Shown: in pieces, positions 1 to 13,755 of the stretch
Layout: each line of letters starts with the position of its first letter
How positions within the stretch are numbered: the first letter of the stretch is position 1
Source: Pholis gunnellus
Lineage: Eukaryota > Chordata > Actinopteri > Perciformes > Pholidae
Assembly (NCBI GenBank): GCA_910591455.2
Contig: OU342822.1
Coordinates: 17,087,154 to 17,151,153 of the forward strand
DNA: 64,000 bases
Direction of reading: 5' to 3'
The notes under the pieces: model-generated
What the model was told of the DNA's origin: nothing
Databases searched by the model: none
What the model saw: only the letters and a program-made list of their open reading frames with translations
Program-made: the position numbers and the translations under genes

Positions 1-1
1 T

Positions 2-40
2 TAAAGATCTTGAAACTACATGTAGTTTTCAAGATCTTTA
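2..40. repeat. near-perfect palindrome, no spacer
   Basis: Left arm 2-20 and right arm 21-40 are reverse complements apart from one extra T in the right arm (four T against three A). There is no loop. It may be the inner end of a fold-back repeat or simply a cruciform-prone site. Because it sits at the window edge, a longer arm to the left cannot be ruled out. Confidence 0.9.
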
Positions 41-2540
41 CTGGTATATAGTCTACAGCCTTTTCTGACAGAAGCAGCACCCGTGTAGAATCGTATGAAG
101 AACCGTTTGCAGACAGTTTTTCATTTGACAGGGTGTCATTGACTCTTTGTTACGAAACTGGTCAAACGGAACTTCACGACATGCTCCTCACTTCTCCATC
201 CAGTGATTTTTTTTTCTCCAGCTTCTAGACGTCTGAACTCCAGCCCCGTGCTAAAATAAGCCGAGGCAGATCAGGCGTCTGTTTTGTGCCTCGGCCCACT
301 CTGTTAAATCTTCTGCCGTGAGCACAGATAAGCAAACCTGGGAGAGATGCTATCGGACCGCTGGGTTAGAGAAACTGACAACTCCATCACCCCTAGTCAG
401 ATCAGAGGGGAACTGGAGAGCAATGCATATAGAGCGGTTTGAGATGAATCCTCATGATTCTCTGTATGGCCATTATGCTTCTCGGTGTGACGCTTTACAA
501 GAGATATAACTGCAGAGGAGGGCATTGACTGTATGCAGGCTTTGACTATATGAGGGGGAGGGGAGGCATTCACAGCTAACTGTCCTAATGTGCTGCAATT
601 GGTCTTGGTGTTCCATAGATGTTAGTAACACATTTACTACAGTACTGTACTACCGAATGCGTATGATCACAGATCATCTGAAGAAATGGAGGTTAAGAAG
701 AAATTAAAGAACTTCATGCATTTCTCAAGGCAACATTTGCCATTCCTGCCCAGAATGAATTAGGAAACAGCTCTGACCTGAGGACAGTGGCAAGGTCAAA
801 TGGAGAAGGTTGCGCAGGCCGGTGCAGGAGAAGAAAATTACAACAATTTAGCGGAGTGACAAGCCAAGCCCCGAGGCACGGAGCCTTATCACTCATGTTC
901 CCTCACGTATGAAAGCCGGGGCACACTTCCCACTCCGCCGCCTCCGGAATACAATAATGACTGCATCTAGGTTATCGGATGCTACGGATGCATACTGTAT
1001 GCACACAGACTGCGTTTATATGTGTAAAGGGGCAATGGCACGGCAGAACAAGGGGGTCATGTGTCCTGTGATGAGCAACACAGTCGGACGATTAGGCATT
1101 GTTTTTGTAATATGGTGGCATTCTGCCTCCAGCCTGCGAACTGAGGCGGTACACAGAGGTATCTGTATCCATATCCTCTGAGTAGGCTGAACATGTACTT
1201 GGTATTCCTGATGGGACGGAGCTGGCTAACTGAGCTTTCCTGGCAATCTGGCAGCTCTGTGGTGGTACAAAATAGAATAGCGGTACAAAAATCAACAGCA
1301 GCTATGCATAGGCTCTGAGTCAACTGAATGCGCTGTGTGTTCATGACAGCAGGAGAATAATTGGTCCAATTTATGCCGTGTGGATTTATGGCAAGCTGTC
1401 GCACATTTGGAACATGTTTCTTTTTTTTTTTTCTTCTTCTTCCTCGATTTGTCATTGATGTGTCAGAGTTGAAATAAATGGGAGCGCATTAACATGTGTG
1501 ATGCTTTGAACGATGGTAATGTTGCCTGAAGAAAAATAGAAAGATCTGCGTTTTATATGCAAACAAACAAATTAAAGTCATAACAATATTTTTTTTATCT
1601 TGCCACTAAACCCAGTTAAACCGCCCAAATGGAAAAATAGAAATGGGTTTCAGACGGCTGCAACAGAAATCAGGAAATGTCATCACCATCATGGTGCATG
1701 CGCTCCCACTCGCACCATTTCAATGAAACCCGAGCCAGGTTCAACGTAACTGTACTGTGATCTTGTCTCTTGGATATTTGTTGTTTCTTAGTCGTAGAAC
1801 CTTGCAGGACAGAAAGACCTGTTACCCTGAGAGATCAATGAAATGTACTCTAGTGGAAGCAAGAGTGAAACAGCAATCCATGTACCCATTACTGTCAGAC
1901 ATGAAGCATAATGTATTGTTCCTGCAGACTTGTTATGTTGATTGGTATCAGTGCACCGATCGGTTCAGTTCCAGGCTGCTGATCTGAAGTACTGAAGTGA
2001 AGAATATTTATGTTGTTGTGCATTTATGTACATTGGTCATGGAAATGCAGGAATACTGCAAGCACTATAAGCTCTAAATCCCAACCAGGTACATCCATAG
2101 TTGGGATTATGTTTACATTTAGGGTTGATTTTTGCACTTCATAATGGGGATGTCTCATTCCAATCCAAATGATCACAATTGGGGCCAATCCAGAGATGCT
2201 TTGGTGGATCATGTATGTTTCCTCCACACACTTCTCAAGAATGCCCCATCACGCTCTGTTATTGCACACTGGAACCATACAGCTTTCATAAAAGAAAAGT
2301 ATTAAAGGTGCAATGTGAGTACCTGACCACCTGCTCCATAGAAATAGCGGGCAGTATTTCACTTCAATCTAAATGTACAGCTATTTTATTTTAAAGAAAC
2401 CGCAAAATTCAACCAAACTGCTGAAACTCTGGGAGCCGGTCAAAACAATCTTATAATCTTTAAGGATGGCCTCCGCCTATAGTTTATGTTTGCCACCTGT
2501 ATTTTTACTGTGACGCTGACCCGGGGCTGTACGGTTCTAT
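41..2540. other. intergenic, nothing recognised
   Basis: Non-coding, A+T-leaning DNA with a T/TTC-rich stretch near 1420-1442. Small open frames show no protein family resemblance. Confidence 0.6.
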
Positions 2541-2814
2541 TTGATGGTTTGTTTATTGGATTAAATCCAAAGTGGCAGAAATGAGGAGCCAGGAGACCAC
2601 CAATGCCGAAAGGAGAGCGGTCTGCACTCAGCAGCTCCGAAAGACGGACGCCCAGTCAGCGGCCGCATGCAGCAAATTTATTCCAACCAGCAGAAATCCC
2701 GGCGCCGAAGTCGAGGACGTCTCCCAGAGCAGCCGCACGCTCTACTCCTGGCGAGGGTGCGAGTCATTTTGTTGTTTCTGCCATTTTGGATTTAGTCTCG
2801 TAAACAAACCATCA
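2541..2814. mobile_element. non-autonomous element with 41-bp terminal inverted repeats
   Basis: The left end 2541-2581 and right end 2774-2814 are inverted copies with 5 mismatches in 41 positions (about 88%). Each begins TTGATGGTTTGTTTA going inward and ends in the GGCAGAAA motif. The 192-bp interior is GC- and CpG-rich, unlike its surroundings, and has no transposase. This is the structure of a MITE. I see no convincing target-site duplication, so superfamily is open. A 99-codon frame runs through it (2572-2871) but has no protein look. Confidence 0.8.
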
Positions 2815-5800
2815 AAATGCACAAGGACCGTGGATAAGCCCTCTGTGCAGCTCTACTTCTTTATTCTCTAGACTAAAAGTAGCCTGGTGTTAAAGTCGCT
2901 CTCCATCGCCTCTTTAGTAACAAGTGGTATTACAAGAAAGGACGGTCTGGACCTTGCTGGCAGTAGATATCTCTGCAGCACAATACATCAAAACTGTTAC
3001 TACTGTACACTGTTTTGATTATCATAGTTCATTTTTTTTAAATGACTTTAAACTAAAGTTCTGGCCAGATCTTGCACGTTGCACCTCTGAATTAACTCTT
3101 CTAGATATGCTCGATCTTCTAAATTAACTTTTTATTATGCACCTATGGCTACATTGCTAGACCCCAATTGCTGCTTGCAGCTGTAATTTTATTGCTTCTC
3201 ATGTGGGCTTCAGTTCTGCTGCAGTGTCCTTAAGCAAGGCACTTGAAAATCAGCTCCAGAGACACTTATAATTTCCCAAATGGATTGTTTCATTACAATT
3301 ATTTCTCTGTTGCAAAATACATTAACCTAAATGTTTATAAAGCTTATAAAGTAATATCCTTTTTATTTCAAATATTAAGACTAAACTCTCCAAATACTGA
3401 ATATATTTTACGCTATGCAAATGAGAGGGTTTAAAGGAATTACTGTGGCTTACATTTTCTTGATGTCTGCATGTGTGCTCATTGACCTGGACACGCTTCA
3501 GTGTCACCTGACAAACACCTCACTATCCTGTCACAGCGAGCAAGAACATAAAGCGGTGCGAGACAGCCTGTGAGCTATTGATCCCTGCTCGAGTGGAAAT
3601 ATGGAACGTTCCCTCTGTTCTCTGCAGCCTGAATAGGATAAATTGTAGGATTCAAACTGAGAGTCTCACCTTCGCCCACATCACCGGGGCCTGCTGCTGC
3701 TTCCTCGACAGAAGCTCCTCGCATCGATTGCTCTGATATCCCTGTGCACCCGGCGCTCAGTTGAAACAGAGAATTCTTTTTTTTTTTTTTTCTATGGAAG
3801 ATTAATAAGAGGCACAGCGGTGAGTTGCTGGAAACGGCAGATGAAAAGAAACGCGGTTCAGAGAGAAGGTCGTCTGTAGAACCTGCACACCTTTTTAAAA
3901 TAATCGCCGTATCACATGCATGGGCAAACGGCAATCTCTGTGTGGGGAGATACCAATACATTTGGTCTCCCTCTTCAAAGACACACAAACTTGATGGTTG
4001 CTGCTTTTCCATGAGTTTCTTTCTGCTCTCAGTAGGAAGCATGTTCGCTCATTCCCCAATGTAACGCACACAGCGCTCTGACTTCTTTCCCTCGGCCCAA
4101 CACACCTCCCATTTCTCATGTCTGTCGGTGACCTTTCCTTCTGTGGGTGCACAATGGTTATTTCAGTAATAACTAGGCATCGTTCAAAGCTACACTCTCC
4201 ACAAACAACACGGCCAACAGTCCAGACTGCTTTCAAGTTGTTGTTGTAGATTCAGGAATCTTTTGTTGTCAAGCATGCATTTTTTTGTTTTTGCTGAAGT
4301 TCAAGAATGTTGAGATTTAAAGGCTGTGAGGTTGTTAGTGGTGGAGTAGCAGATGGATAAGGACTGTCTATAGTGTCTCCAGGAAATGAAACTGTCTTTA
4401 TTACCCCTCATCCTCTACCCCCCCGCACACACACAAACAAACACACACACTCACTATTACCACTACAATACAGCCAAGCGTGGAAGCTCCCAAAGCCCAG
4501 ACACAGAGAGAGAGAGGAAATGTCAGAATTATATGAAAGCGTGAGCCGTAATGAGATGATAATGGCTTCTCCCATGCTGACGAGTTGACAGAAGGATGAA
4601 CAGGCTTCTGGGATGTTGCTGTCAATAACCTGCTGAAGCTGATAAAATGACATTACAGTCAATTAGCTCTTGAGTTTGCATGGATGCATCCTGTAGCACC
4701 GCATTCGGTAACGCAACACTTGAACCCCCACATCTCATGATGGCACTTACTGCTTTGCCGTCATAAGCACTGCCAAACATGTTTTACATTCTGTAAATAT
4801 CTGTACGGTCGTGTATATACATTAGTGTTTTTTCTACATTTGAGCAAAAACTAGTTTAGAGATGTTTTAATGATGGTACAATGGAAACTTAATTGCTGCT
4901 GTCTTTGCAGTTGTCCAAAGAGCAACATGTCGTTCAAAAACCTAATGAGCAGTGGACTGAAAATAGACTCACATTGAAAGTGGAGGCGACATATTTCATT
5001 ATAACACCTCAGTGAATGTGTGATATCTTGCCGTTACTTGTCCTGGAAAGCAAAAGGTCGTAGAGTCATTTTAGTTTTCTTTAATGAAAACGCCTCCTTG
5101 TTTCACTTTTACTCAGCTTTCAGACTTTACAATGCACAAACTGTTCCGGTTCCGACAGATATTAATGCATACAGACACCTTGAAAAAAAACAAAAAAACA
5201 AGTTGCACATTTCTTTTGACCCCAAGTGTAGAGTCTGTTTCATCTTGGTAAACTCACCTCCACTCCTCTCTACTCCCCTTTCCCTTTCAGTGCGCCTCTC
5301 GCTCCCTCCATGCGCTCAAATCACCATCTGGGAAAGCCTGATAAGCTCAGAGGCAGACACCAGCATTTGTGCGTTGAGTTGAAGAGCCGCCTTGAGAAAG
5401 CCACGACCAATGCATAGCCTTCCAAGTTTACAGGTTACACATCGGCACACAGTTCATTCTGTTTGTTTCTCTCCTTCTTGTTTATGTGTCCCTTTGTCTA
5501 TATATATTTGTCCCCATCTTTAATCCACCTTTATTTAGACTCTAAATAGGGTGCAGGCTGCACAGTTTCCCAAAGGGAAGTGAAGAGATTTAGGTGGGAC
5601 ATATTTGTTAAAGGGACTTAGAGTAGGTGTCATCCTGCAGGTGTGGGATTATCCCCCTTCTGACAGTTTGTCCTCGCAATCGAAGGAATTTGACTCTACT
5701 GAAGGCCATAATTAAACAAAGCTCATGTTTATTCATTTGATCCCGAAACCGAGAAATAATTAACACCGGAGCTCAGTTGTCACAAGCTGGAGTACATGTG

Positions 5801-7271
5801 TCCAAACTATTAGTCACAACCCTCTTTGTTGAAATCCTGCATGGAATGGATTTCGGTGTAGCTCCCTGTAGGTCTCCGAAAAGCTGCGTTTCTGACGTGC
5901 ATAAATACACTTGCAAACTAGAAAGGTGCACTCACCAGAGTGCAGATCTCCCCCAGGTGTGTCTGCAACTTTCCTTGCTGTAATGTTTTGTTGAATGAAT
6001 AGGAAACCATGATTCCCCCCCCCCCCCCCGTCTAGTATCAGACGTGTTTTTCATTTGAATCCATGCAGCTCTCTGCACCGGCTCAGCCAAACACACTCTG
6101 CTGGCTATCGGATGCTAACGGCTAACTAGCTCTCCGCCCGTGGACATGAGACGTCGAGCTCTGTTGTAGTCAGTGCTCGGTTGAGTTTGTCATTTGATTG
6201 GCAATATTCATACATCAGATTGTTTTACCTTGACCTGCAAGTCAAGAGAGGAACACTTCCTGGTCTGTAGTGGAAACAGGAGTTCAAACTGGAGCAGTTG
6301 TTGATCTGTAGGGAGGAGTCAGCAGTTCATTTTGTCAATGGAGTATGTTTTTTCAAAAAGTTAGAATTGCTGCAACCACAAGAGGTCCTTGAGAGTTCAG
6401 ATAAAATGAGCACAAAAAAAATAAATATTAAAGTTTGGCTGGAATTTCTCTGTGGTGCTGTCCATGGTTCCTGATGGCAAATACTACCATTAAACCCCGA
6501 TAACTCGATATGCTCTTTCCATTACGCTCCACTGCTTTTGTTCTTTGGATCTCTGACTCTCACATACACGTATGTGTACGCACAAAGAACACATTCCAAC
6601 TAATTAAAGAGATTTTAGTTGTGTCTAAATACAATCTGAAAGCTGCCATCTGAATGTGGCAGCTGGGGGAACAGTCAGGGAGGACCCCAGGGGCCAAGTG
6701 TGTCCACGGGTCACCTTAAAGGACTCTGTGTGTTCTTCTGCTCCTCTAACTCGGGGCTGCTCCTTGGCCTCATACTGGACTACTTGCACTATGATTTCAT
6801 GAGGAATAGTATTATTGTTTTAATAACCTCCCTCATAACTTTGCTGCATAGAACAAAAACATTAAATTAATCATTGAATTGATGAATAAAATAGGTGCCA
6901 GAAATTGAATTTAAATACAGCTACTATGAATATGTAACTTAGAAAAATAGATAAGTTTTTCACCTTAAAAATTCAAAGTTGAATGCATAAGCATAAAACA
7001 CACCCTTGTCTAGTTCAGTACATTAAAAGGGTTTCACCGCTGCAAGAGTTGGTCTGGTATGAGCAGCAGCTTATGGTGGCTAATGTTAACAAACTTTGTA
7101 TAGCTAGTGCCGTATGATGGGTATTACTGAGTCAGTTAAACAACTTTAATTTCACTTCTTCCACTCTATTTTGAGGTTTTTGCACCTATCCATAATTGTA
7201 GTTTCTGGAGCTCTGTTTAATAAATGTGGTCTTACTTTAAAGTTATCATGATTAATCAGCTCATCAGATAT
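2815..7271. other. intergenic; small simple repeats and a SINE-like scrap
   Basis: At 3222-3247 there is a short match to the motif of fish tRNA-derived SINE bodies (GTGTCCTT..GCAAGGCACTT). A T-run lies at 3777-3791, a CA-rich stretch at 4427-4450 and a C15 run at 6015-6029. Open frames (for example 155 codons on the minus strand at 3575-4042) are not recognisable proteins. Confidence 0.55.
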
Positions 7272-7890
7272 TCCTTCAGCTCATATCAAGCGAGGCTTCC
7301 TGCAGCAACCGGCCCGCCACGGACGGACCCATGTCCGTCTTTGCTGCCACCTTTTTGAAACTACTGTCAGCGCTCCGGCGGGAGGTGAAGAGCTCCGCTC
7401 CTGGCAGCAGCGGCTTATTCTGCGGCCAAGAGCATTGCCTCACTGCCTGGCTGGTTCCTGTTGGAAGCCAATGCAACGATTTGATCTCCTTCATGTTGCC
7501 AGACATGAACGAGATAACATATTTTGAAACTCATGGGTTTCACATTGCTTATTACACATTTTATGTCAGTCGCTGTCCGCTGCTTCGGAGAGAGAGAGAG
7601 TTTGATTTAGCACAGGTTGCTTATGCAGGCTACTTATTTAATTTGCCAGAACGTGTCATAATGTCGGATCAGCCGGTATGTATAAAATTAAAGAGGTTTA
7701 AGCTTCTACACCGACCCAACTACTATTGTCTTTCCAGACTGGTCAGGTGGGTTGCCGACATTGCCGCAGACACTGAGGACAGTCCGCCCTGTTTAAAAGT
7801 TAACCGAAATCATGCAGGTTCACCGGAGAGTCCTTCAGCTCAGACTCCAGCGGGGCCTCCGGCAGTAACCAGCCCACCGCGGACAGATCC
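7272..7890. repeat. unclassified element with a diverged direct repeat, spanning a 219-codon ORF
   Basis: A roughly 60-bp unit at 7272-7330 recurs at 7831-7890 with about 80% identity (shared TCCTTCAGCTCA start and GCGGAC/CACGGAC end). The sequence is locally CpG-richer than its flanks. The plus frame 7331-7990 is open for 219 codons, the longest open frame here that is not microsatellite-driven, but its protein contains no motif I know. The minus strand of both units reads alike too (G-R/W-L-L-x-E-A/P). It is more likely an old mobile element than a host gene. Confidence 0.45.
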
Positions 7891-7990
7891 GGCTTCGCAC
7901 CACTGCACACTGTGCCTACATGAGGACACATGTTTCCCAGTACTTGTCCTGTCAGCATGTTCCTTTCACTGCCCTCGGTCATCGTGCTAA

Positions 7991-10900
7991 CAGCTGCTCA
8001 GTAATGGCAGCTCTTAATGCATCCAGGCTTTTTACATGATTGCTGCTACATTATGGGTTAGTCAATACATTTACGTGCTGCAGTACTGCCTCCCATCCCA
8101 AGTATTGGCTAAAAATGAATATCTAGTGATCCATAACATCACCAATTCAGGCTGTGACCTTAATTTTGAAGAATAGGAATGTTTTGAGGGATCTTAATGG
8201 CTGCTCTCCACAGACGTTTCTTTGTTGTCGGGCCTTTCAAGGATCCCTTTGAAACGTCTACCTTTGTGGTGCTAGCAGCATCAAAACATGTCGAGGCATT
8301 CCCCATGAGGACTTATCAATTCTTTTTTTTCCTCCATTTTCTGTTTATTGACACATTGAACCCTCATCCACATTGCAGCCTTGCGTCCCTTGGCAGCAAT
8401 AAACACATCAGAAGCCATTTTATTCTGAACATTTAAAATCACCGTCCTTTGCTTCAACCCACAAATTCAAGCCCCTGCTCCTTTTTAACTCCGTTCCTGT
8501 GCTCCATTCCTATGTCTCTTGAACCATAGAAAAACTGATTAAATATGTAGTCGAATCTGCATGAAGTTTTTCATACGAATCCATTGCAATGAGAATCCTG
8601 CCTTTGCTAGCATCCCTAAATGGACTGTTCCACAAGGCAAGAACAGGCATCCCAGAGGAAATCTAAAGAGATCTAGACAACCCTTCCTGGACACTCACTT
8701 ATTCATGTGGGATTGTGGGAGGAAGGAGGTAAGGAAGGATACACGCGGCCCCAGTAAGCCCAAGGCTATATGGTCTAATGCAATGCTGGATGAGTGTGCT
8801 GAAAGGCTTGCTGGACAGATATCAGATAAGGTCAGGGGAAAAAGAGATTTGCCATCCATTCCTGGGGATTTGATAAGTAGACCATTGCCAACATGTCCCC
8901 TGTAACACTGACACCTCAAGCTTAGTATGAGGAAATCAAACATCCGATGGGCAGCAGAAATGAGTTTGGTGGACTCTGCAGTGGGGGGATGATCTTGCAC
9001 ACCGATGACTTCACTGATGGCTCATTTGAAAGACCTGTTCTGAATTCAAATACTAGAAAGTTGTTTAATAAGAAATGCAATTTCAGAAAATGAAATGTCA
9101 TCCCTCACATTATTACACGGGGGTCATGTGAGGCACATGGCCGAGATGATGCTGAATATCTTTCACAGTGTAAGCTACACAGTCGAGTGGAAAAAAAAGT
9201 GTGGATATTGAAAATGAAAATCAGAATACCATGATCAAAGGTCTAATGTCCCCGCATTATAAACCAAGTTTCATTTGGACTCTTTCCATCAACGTAACAG
9301 CTGCTCTGGCAGCTGTTTCTGAAGTCCCATAACCTCTGATAATAATTATATAGAGAGGGGGATTTATTCAAATTAGTCATGTCATTATCCCCAAGATCAC
9401 TCCACTGAATATTACTTACTGATGTCTAGTCAGTGACAAAATGTCCTACTCTGCACCGCCTGACAGTGTCACTGCAAACCCCGGGGAAAGTTAAGCTGAC
9501 TGTAATACGCAAGCAGGAGGGAGATGCATCAAAACATTGGCCGACATCCCCAAATCTGCTCAATGTCTTTGCATCTTTTGTAGAAATGGCCACACAAGAG
9601 GAAAAAGTAAGGAAAGACGGTAATTCTGATGTATAATTTCCATTTTCTTCACCATCCACCACATGTCAAAGAAGCTATAGAGGGATCCTGCATCACACTG
9701 AAGCGGTGTTTAATGGCAAAGACGTTACAGGACCGTAAGAAGTACTGCAGTGTCCTTGTGCATCTGACTGGCACAGAGTGCAGGACTAGATAAGTGGGGT
9801 TACAGTGTGAATATAGAATAATGAACATAGACAAAAGGAAGATGGATCACATTAATCTGAGCAGCAGATCCCCACCCCATCCAGCTCTTTTTTTTTTCTT
9901 TTTTTTTTAACTGTGGATACTGCAGTTGTGTAGCTGACACCGCAGCCTTACCATTTGATGAGCAATTAGCATACCCTCGCCTGAGTTTGTATCGTGATGA
10001 TCCATTCATTTCCGTGGTGTAATTACGTGTATAAGGCTGCTCATTTGGAAAACATTGAACTCATCAATCTTTATGCACCCATTTTCTAATTCGGCCCATT
10101 GAGAGAATCCTGGGGGACACCAAAACCACACTTAATTGTCCTCATTCCAGACAGCTCCTAATTACACCCAGTGCTTTAGATCTCGTTAGAAAAAGTTCAA
10201 GATCCTCCTTGCCTTTTTTTTTTTGCTTAACTGATCTCAATGTGTAGGGAGAGGGAGAAAGTCCCTCGTCACTTGCCCTCTGGCAGCTGCGCCCTGGATA
10301 AACAAACAAGCGTCGCTGCACATCAGTCAGCCGGTTGGGAGCTGGGGCTTGATTAAAACGCTCCCTCCGCTGTATCTCCATGGCCTTGCTCCTGTGAGCA
10401 CTCAGATAAATAAATTAATGAATAGCTCTCGTTGAACTAATGGAGGGACTGAGCGGTTGTCTCAACAGCTGCTGTACTGTATTGTTTTGAGTTTACCTGA
10501 TTGAGTGGCGAGCGGCGCATATTGAGCCGCACTGGAAATCACTGGAGTCCTGATTAGCACTTAAGGAGAGGATTACTAGCGAGAGCGCACTCTTTTCTTA
10601 CCTATCCTTGGCTGCTCTCGTATCCTGATTCAGCTGGAGAACAACCTGACCCAAAACGGATACTGATGGTGGGGTTAACTTCAGTTGCTCATTACGCAGC
10701 AATCTGAAGGTAGGATAGAGCGTTTTGTTTGCATGGAGGACATGGTAGAACAGCATTGGTACATGCTAAAGCTGACCGCTGTCAAGGCTATAAAGCACTC
10801 AAGGTCCAGGCTTGAGTGCAAATAGGAGCATGAGGCTTTCTATAAGGCATACAGTTCGGCAGGAAAACCTTGGTTCCCTGAGAATATATTTAAGGTTAAT

Positions 10901-11203
10901 TTATTTTCCTTCTACATCACAGTTGTACAACAAATTGTAAGCTGTAGACCCGTTATGTTACACAAGAAAAAAACTAAACACAACTATTCTGAATGGACTG
11001 CAATTGGATATTGAACATCCTGAATGTAGTGACCTGTGTTTTAGCCTTCAGTGTATTCAACGAAGGCTTGAATGAGTTGCACAGTGACAACCCATACAGC
11101 ACAGTCATATTCACCAGAAATTCATTAGCTATTTTATGCTGTGTGTAACAAGGAGCAGATAGGAGCTACGTTGCAACAGAAGCTTAATACATACAGTAGT
11201 GAA
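7991..11203. other. intergenic, possible conserved non-coding stretch at 10380-10600
   Basis: No gene recognised; a 114-codon frame at 8561-8905 has no known motif. T-runs occur near 9888-9908. The 10380-10600 part is free of simple repeats and holds TTAATGAATA-type homeodomain-like sites, so it could be a regulatory element; only comparison with other fish can tell. Confidence 0.45.
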
Positions 11204-11240
11204 TAGGGATGGATATCATTAGAATTTTATTGATACCACT
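11204..11240 (+). mobile_element. hAT-like element terminus (TAGGGATGG end)
   Basis: Begins TAGGGATGGATATCATTAG and continues with the TTTTATTGATACC motif, the same end as the inverted copy at 31440-31482. Only the outer part of the element is evident, so it is a truncated or strongly diverged copy. Confidence 0.65.
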
Positions 11241-12178
11241 AAACACTAAACTGGTGAAAACATTGCAACAAACACCAGATAGGGCCATGTTGAACATGAA
11301 GCCACTTCCGTCCTGCATACCCACATAATGGAAAGAAGTTCAGCTAACGGTGCATGCACACAAGCAATTTTGCTTAATGCTTCCAGCACAAACGATGTCA
11401 TTATGAAAGCTGATACTCCACAGGTTACAACTGTTATCACTCTGTTACCAAAACTCCCTAAACCTGCAGCCGAAAAACAACAACTTCACTTTGCACAGAA
11501 ATAACCATGAATTATGTCTTTCCTTTTCTTTTTTTGTGAGTAAACGTTTTGTTCGAGGGCATAACAACGCTGCCAATGACTACTACGATGTCTCCTGATC
11601 ATGTTTGTGTCTTGCCTCAAAAAGGAGCATTTTCAGTCTGCCTCCATTTAGCATCGAACAGCCTATCCTCAGCCTTCCATTGGAAACACTGTAATGTCAC
11701 CATCTGGTGGATGAATCTGGGTACTGCACTCATTCCAAAGGCTTGAAGGCCTTCAATACAGGCATGAGCTGGTCAAATAGACGAATATGGTATGGTCGTC
11801 TTTGAATGACGACATGTATGATTGATTTTACAAAACAAAGGCAAAAATAGTTTTATTTAGATGGAATAACTACCTACAGTGACATGTAAATGAAAATAAA
11901 TGACTTTTGTGGGAACATTTTAAATAGCACAGCATGCCTCTCCTAAAATACTCCCAACTTTGCTCTGCCTCATACAAATAGCTTTAGTCTGTGCACAGAT
12001 AATGTTTAGATGTTGCAACATGGTTTGCAAGAACGTATGATCTTCAACTGCATCATCATCAGCAGATAAGCTTACAAGAATTTAACAAATTGTAAGATAC
12101 ATGGTTAACTGAGCTAAACAGTTGGACTACATTCTTATTTATGAAATCTCTTTGTGTGCAGAACAAACATCCCCGACC

Positions 12179-12179
<1 letters not shown>
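11241..12179. other. intergenic, nothing recognised
   Basis: No coding, RNA or repeat signal that I can support. Confidence 0.5.

Positions 12180-12275
<96 letters not shown>
12180..12275. repeat. (AC)n microsatellite, about 96 bp
   Basis: Uninterrupted AC dinucleotides. It creates artefactual poly-His-Thr and poly-Cys-Val frames on the two strands. Confidence 0.98.
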
Positions 12276-12277
<2 letters not shown>

Positions 12278-13716
12278 TTCCTACCATAGTGCCAAGCATA
12301 ATATGTGAAATGTCTGCTGTGAGCATCCATTTAGTCCATGGTCATCTAAATCATGCTTCAGAAGCACACAACTACAACAATCAAAACAAAAATAAATGAA
12401 TGTATTAAAGGAAATGAGTTCCATTTGCTGGTGCTAGTGAACACGAGCGCACCACTTCTGTCACTGAGCTGAAGAGCTCAGAGTCGCTGCTATGGCAACA
12501 GTGCAGAGCTCTGATAGGCAGCGGTGAGCCCTTGGATTTTTAAGGTGGAATCAGAACAAATGAAGATTCATGCATGGCAATTTTACCCTCCGACTGGCTT
12601 AGTGTTCCCTCTTTTGAAATATATTTTAATTGTGAGTGTGCAATTCTATAAACATATTTAGTACTTCGTGCTCATTGCTTGGTTATACACATCAGACTTT
12701 GGATGTGGAAAAATGTTTGTTGGATATGTTCAGACACATTTTGTTGCTCTCTCCTGTAGAGAACCACTCGTAAACACACACACAGACCCCTGGCGCCTGC
12801 TAAACATCGAGGTCAAACCCGATCCGTGTGTACCTGAGCCACATCACACAGCTGGACCACTGTGCATTAATGACCCTGTGCACATGCACACGCTGACATA
12901 CTGTACGGGAGTGTGTGTACTCCGAGTAACAGTGCGCACACACAAACGCACACCAAAATGCATTATTCAGAAGGCTACGCACATGTTAACATCTGTCCAA
13001 GTCGACGCTTTAATTGAATGGCATTTTTAACGTGTTGTTTCTGACTCAACAGCCAGAGGCATCTCATTATGTAAACAAAGGTCCTGCCATCAGCATTCAC
13101 TTTCCTTAAAGTTCATACATTCAAATTGGAACCACATTTTGTAGGACAAATACACTTCTGCTTGTGCTTTTGTAATCTATATGCAAAGAGAAAACAAGAG
13201 CTTAAACCAGCTGTGGGCCCCGTAAACACTTGTGCAGACTTTAAGGTAGCGTGCAGTGGTAGAAAAAAGACCAGCAACATGACAGAATATCGTCTATCGC
13301 CTCCATATTTATCCTCCGTCAGTGGTTTTTATTTTGAACGGGACACTGCGTAAACTTCAAGCTGTGTGCTGAGCCAAAAAAACAGGTGACATGCCGCAGG
13401 ACCGACATGGAAGTAAGACATGGAAATAGCTTTTTAGAAAATGACCAGAGTTGCACATGATGCACAGTTCACGTCCAGCTGAGGAAAGTCTCCGCAGAGC
13501 AGACTAAGCAGCAGTCTGTGCCTGAGGGACAAGCCGCTTCATCATTGTATTGATCCGTCCCAGTGCTTAACTGACTAGATCGTAGCATGGAGTTTCATGA
13601 TTGATTATTGATATCAGGGAGTGTCATCAACCCGCAGCATTAATGAAGCCGCGTCTTCTGGCAGTGACTCAACAACACACACTTCCCATTTGAATTGGAA
13701 ACAAGGCGAGAGCAAG
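12276..13716. other. intergenic, nothing recognised
   Basis: A frame of 120 codons at 12668-13030 has no recognisable protein content. Some CA-rich patches at 12774-12785 and 12935-12955. Confidence 0.5.

Positions 13717-13755
<39 letters not shown>
13717..13755. repeat. (GT)n microsatellite with one AT interruption
   Basis: GT dinucleotides interrupted by ATAT near 13731. Confidence 0.95.

Noticed and set aside
3575..4042. 155-codon minus-strand ORF
   Set aside because: No recognisable domain, contains a poly-Lys stretch from a T-run, and no splice or promoter context.
8561..8905. 114-codon plus-strand ORF with basic segments
   Set aside because: Considered as a transposon-protein scrap, but I could match no family motif, and it lies in ordinary sequence.
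12059..12399. Open frames of repeated Cys-Val or His-Thr
   Set aside because: They are translations of the (AC)n microsatellite; the same holds at 32213-32539, 18321-18620, 23016-23305 and 62876-63145.
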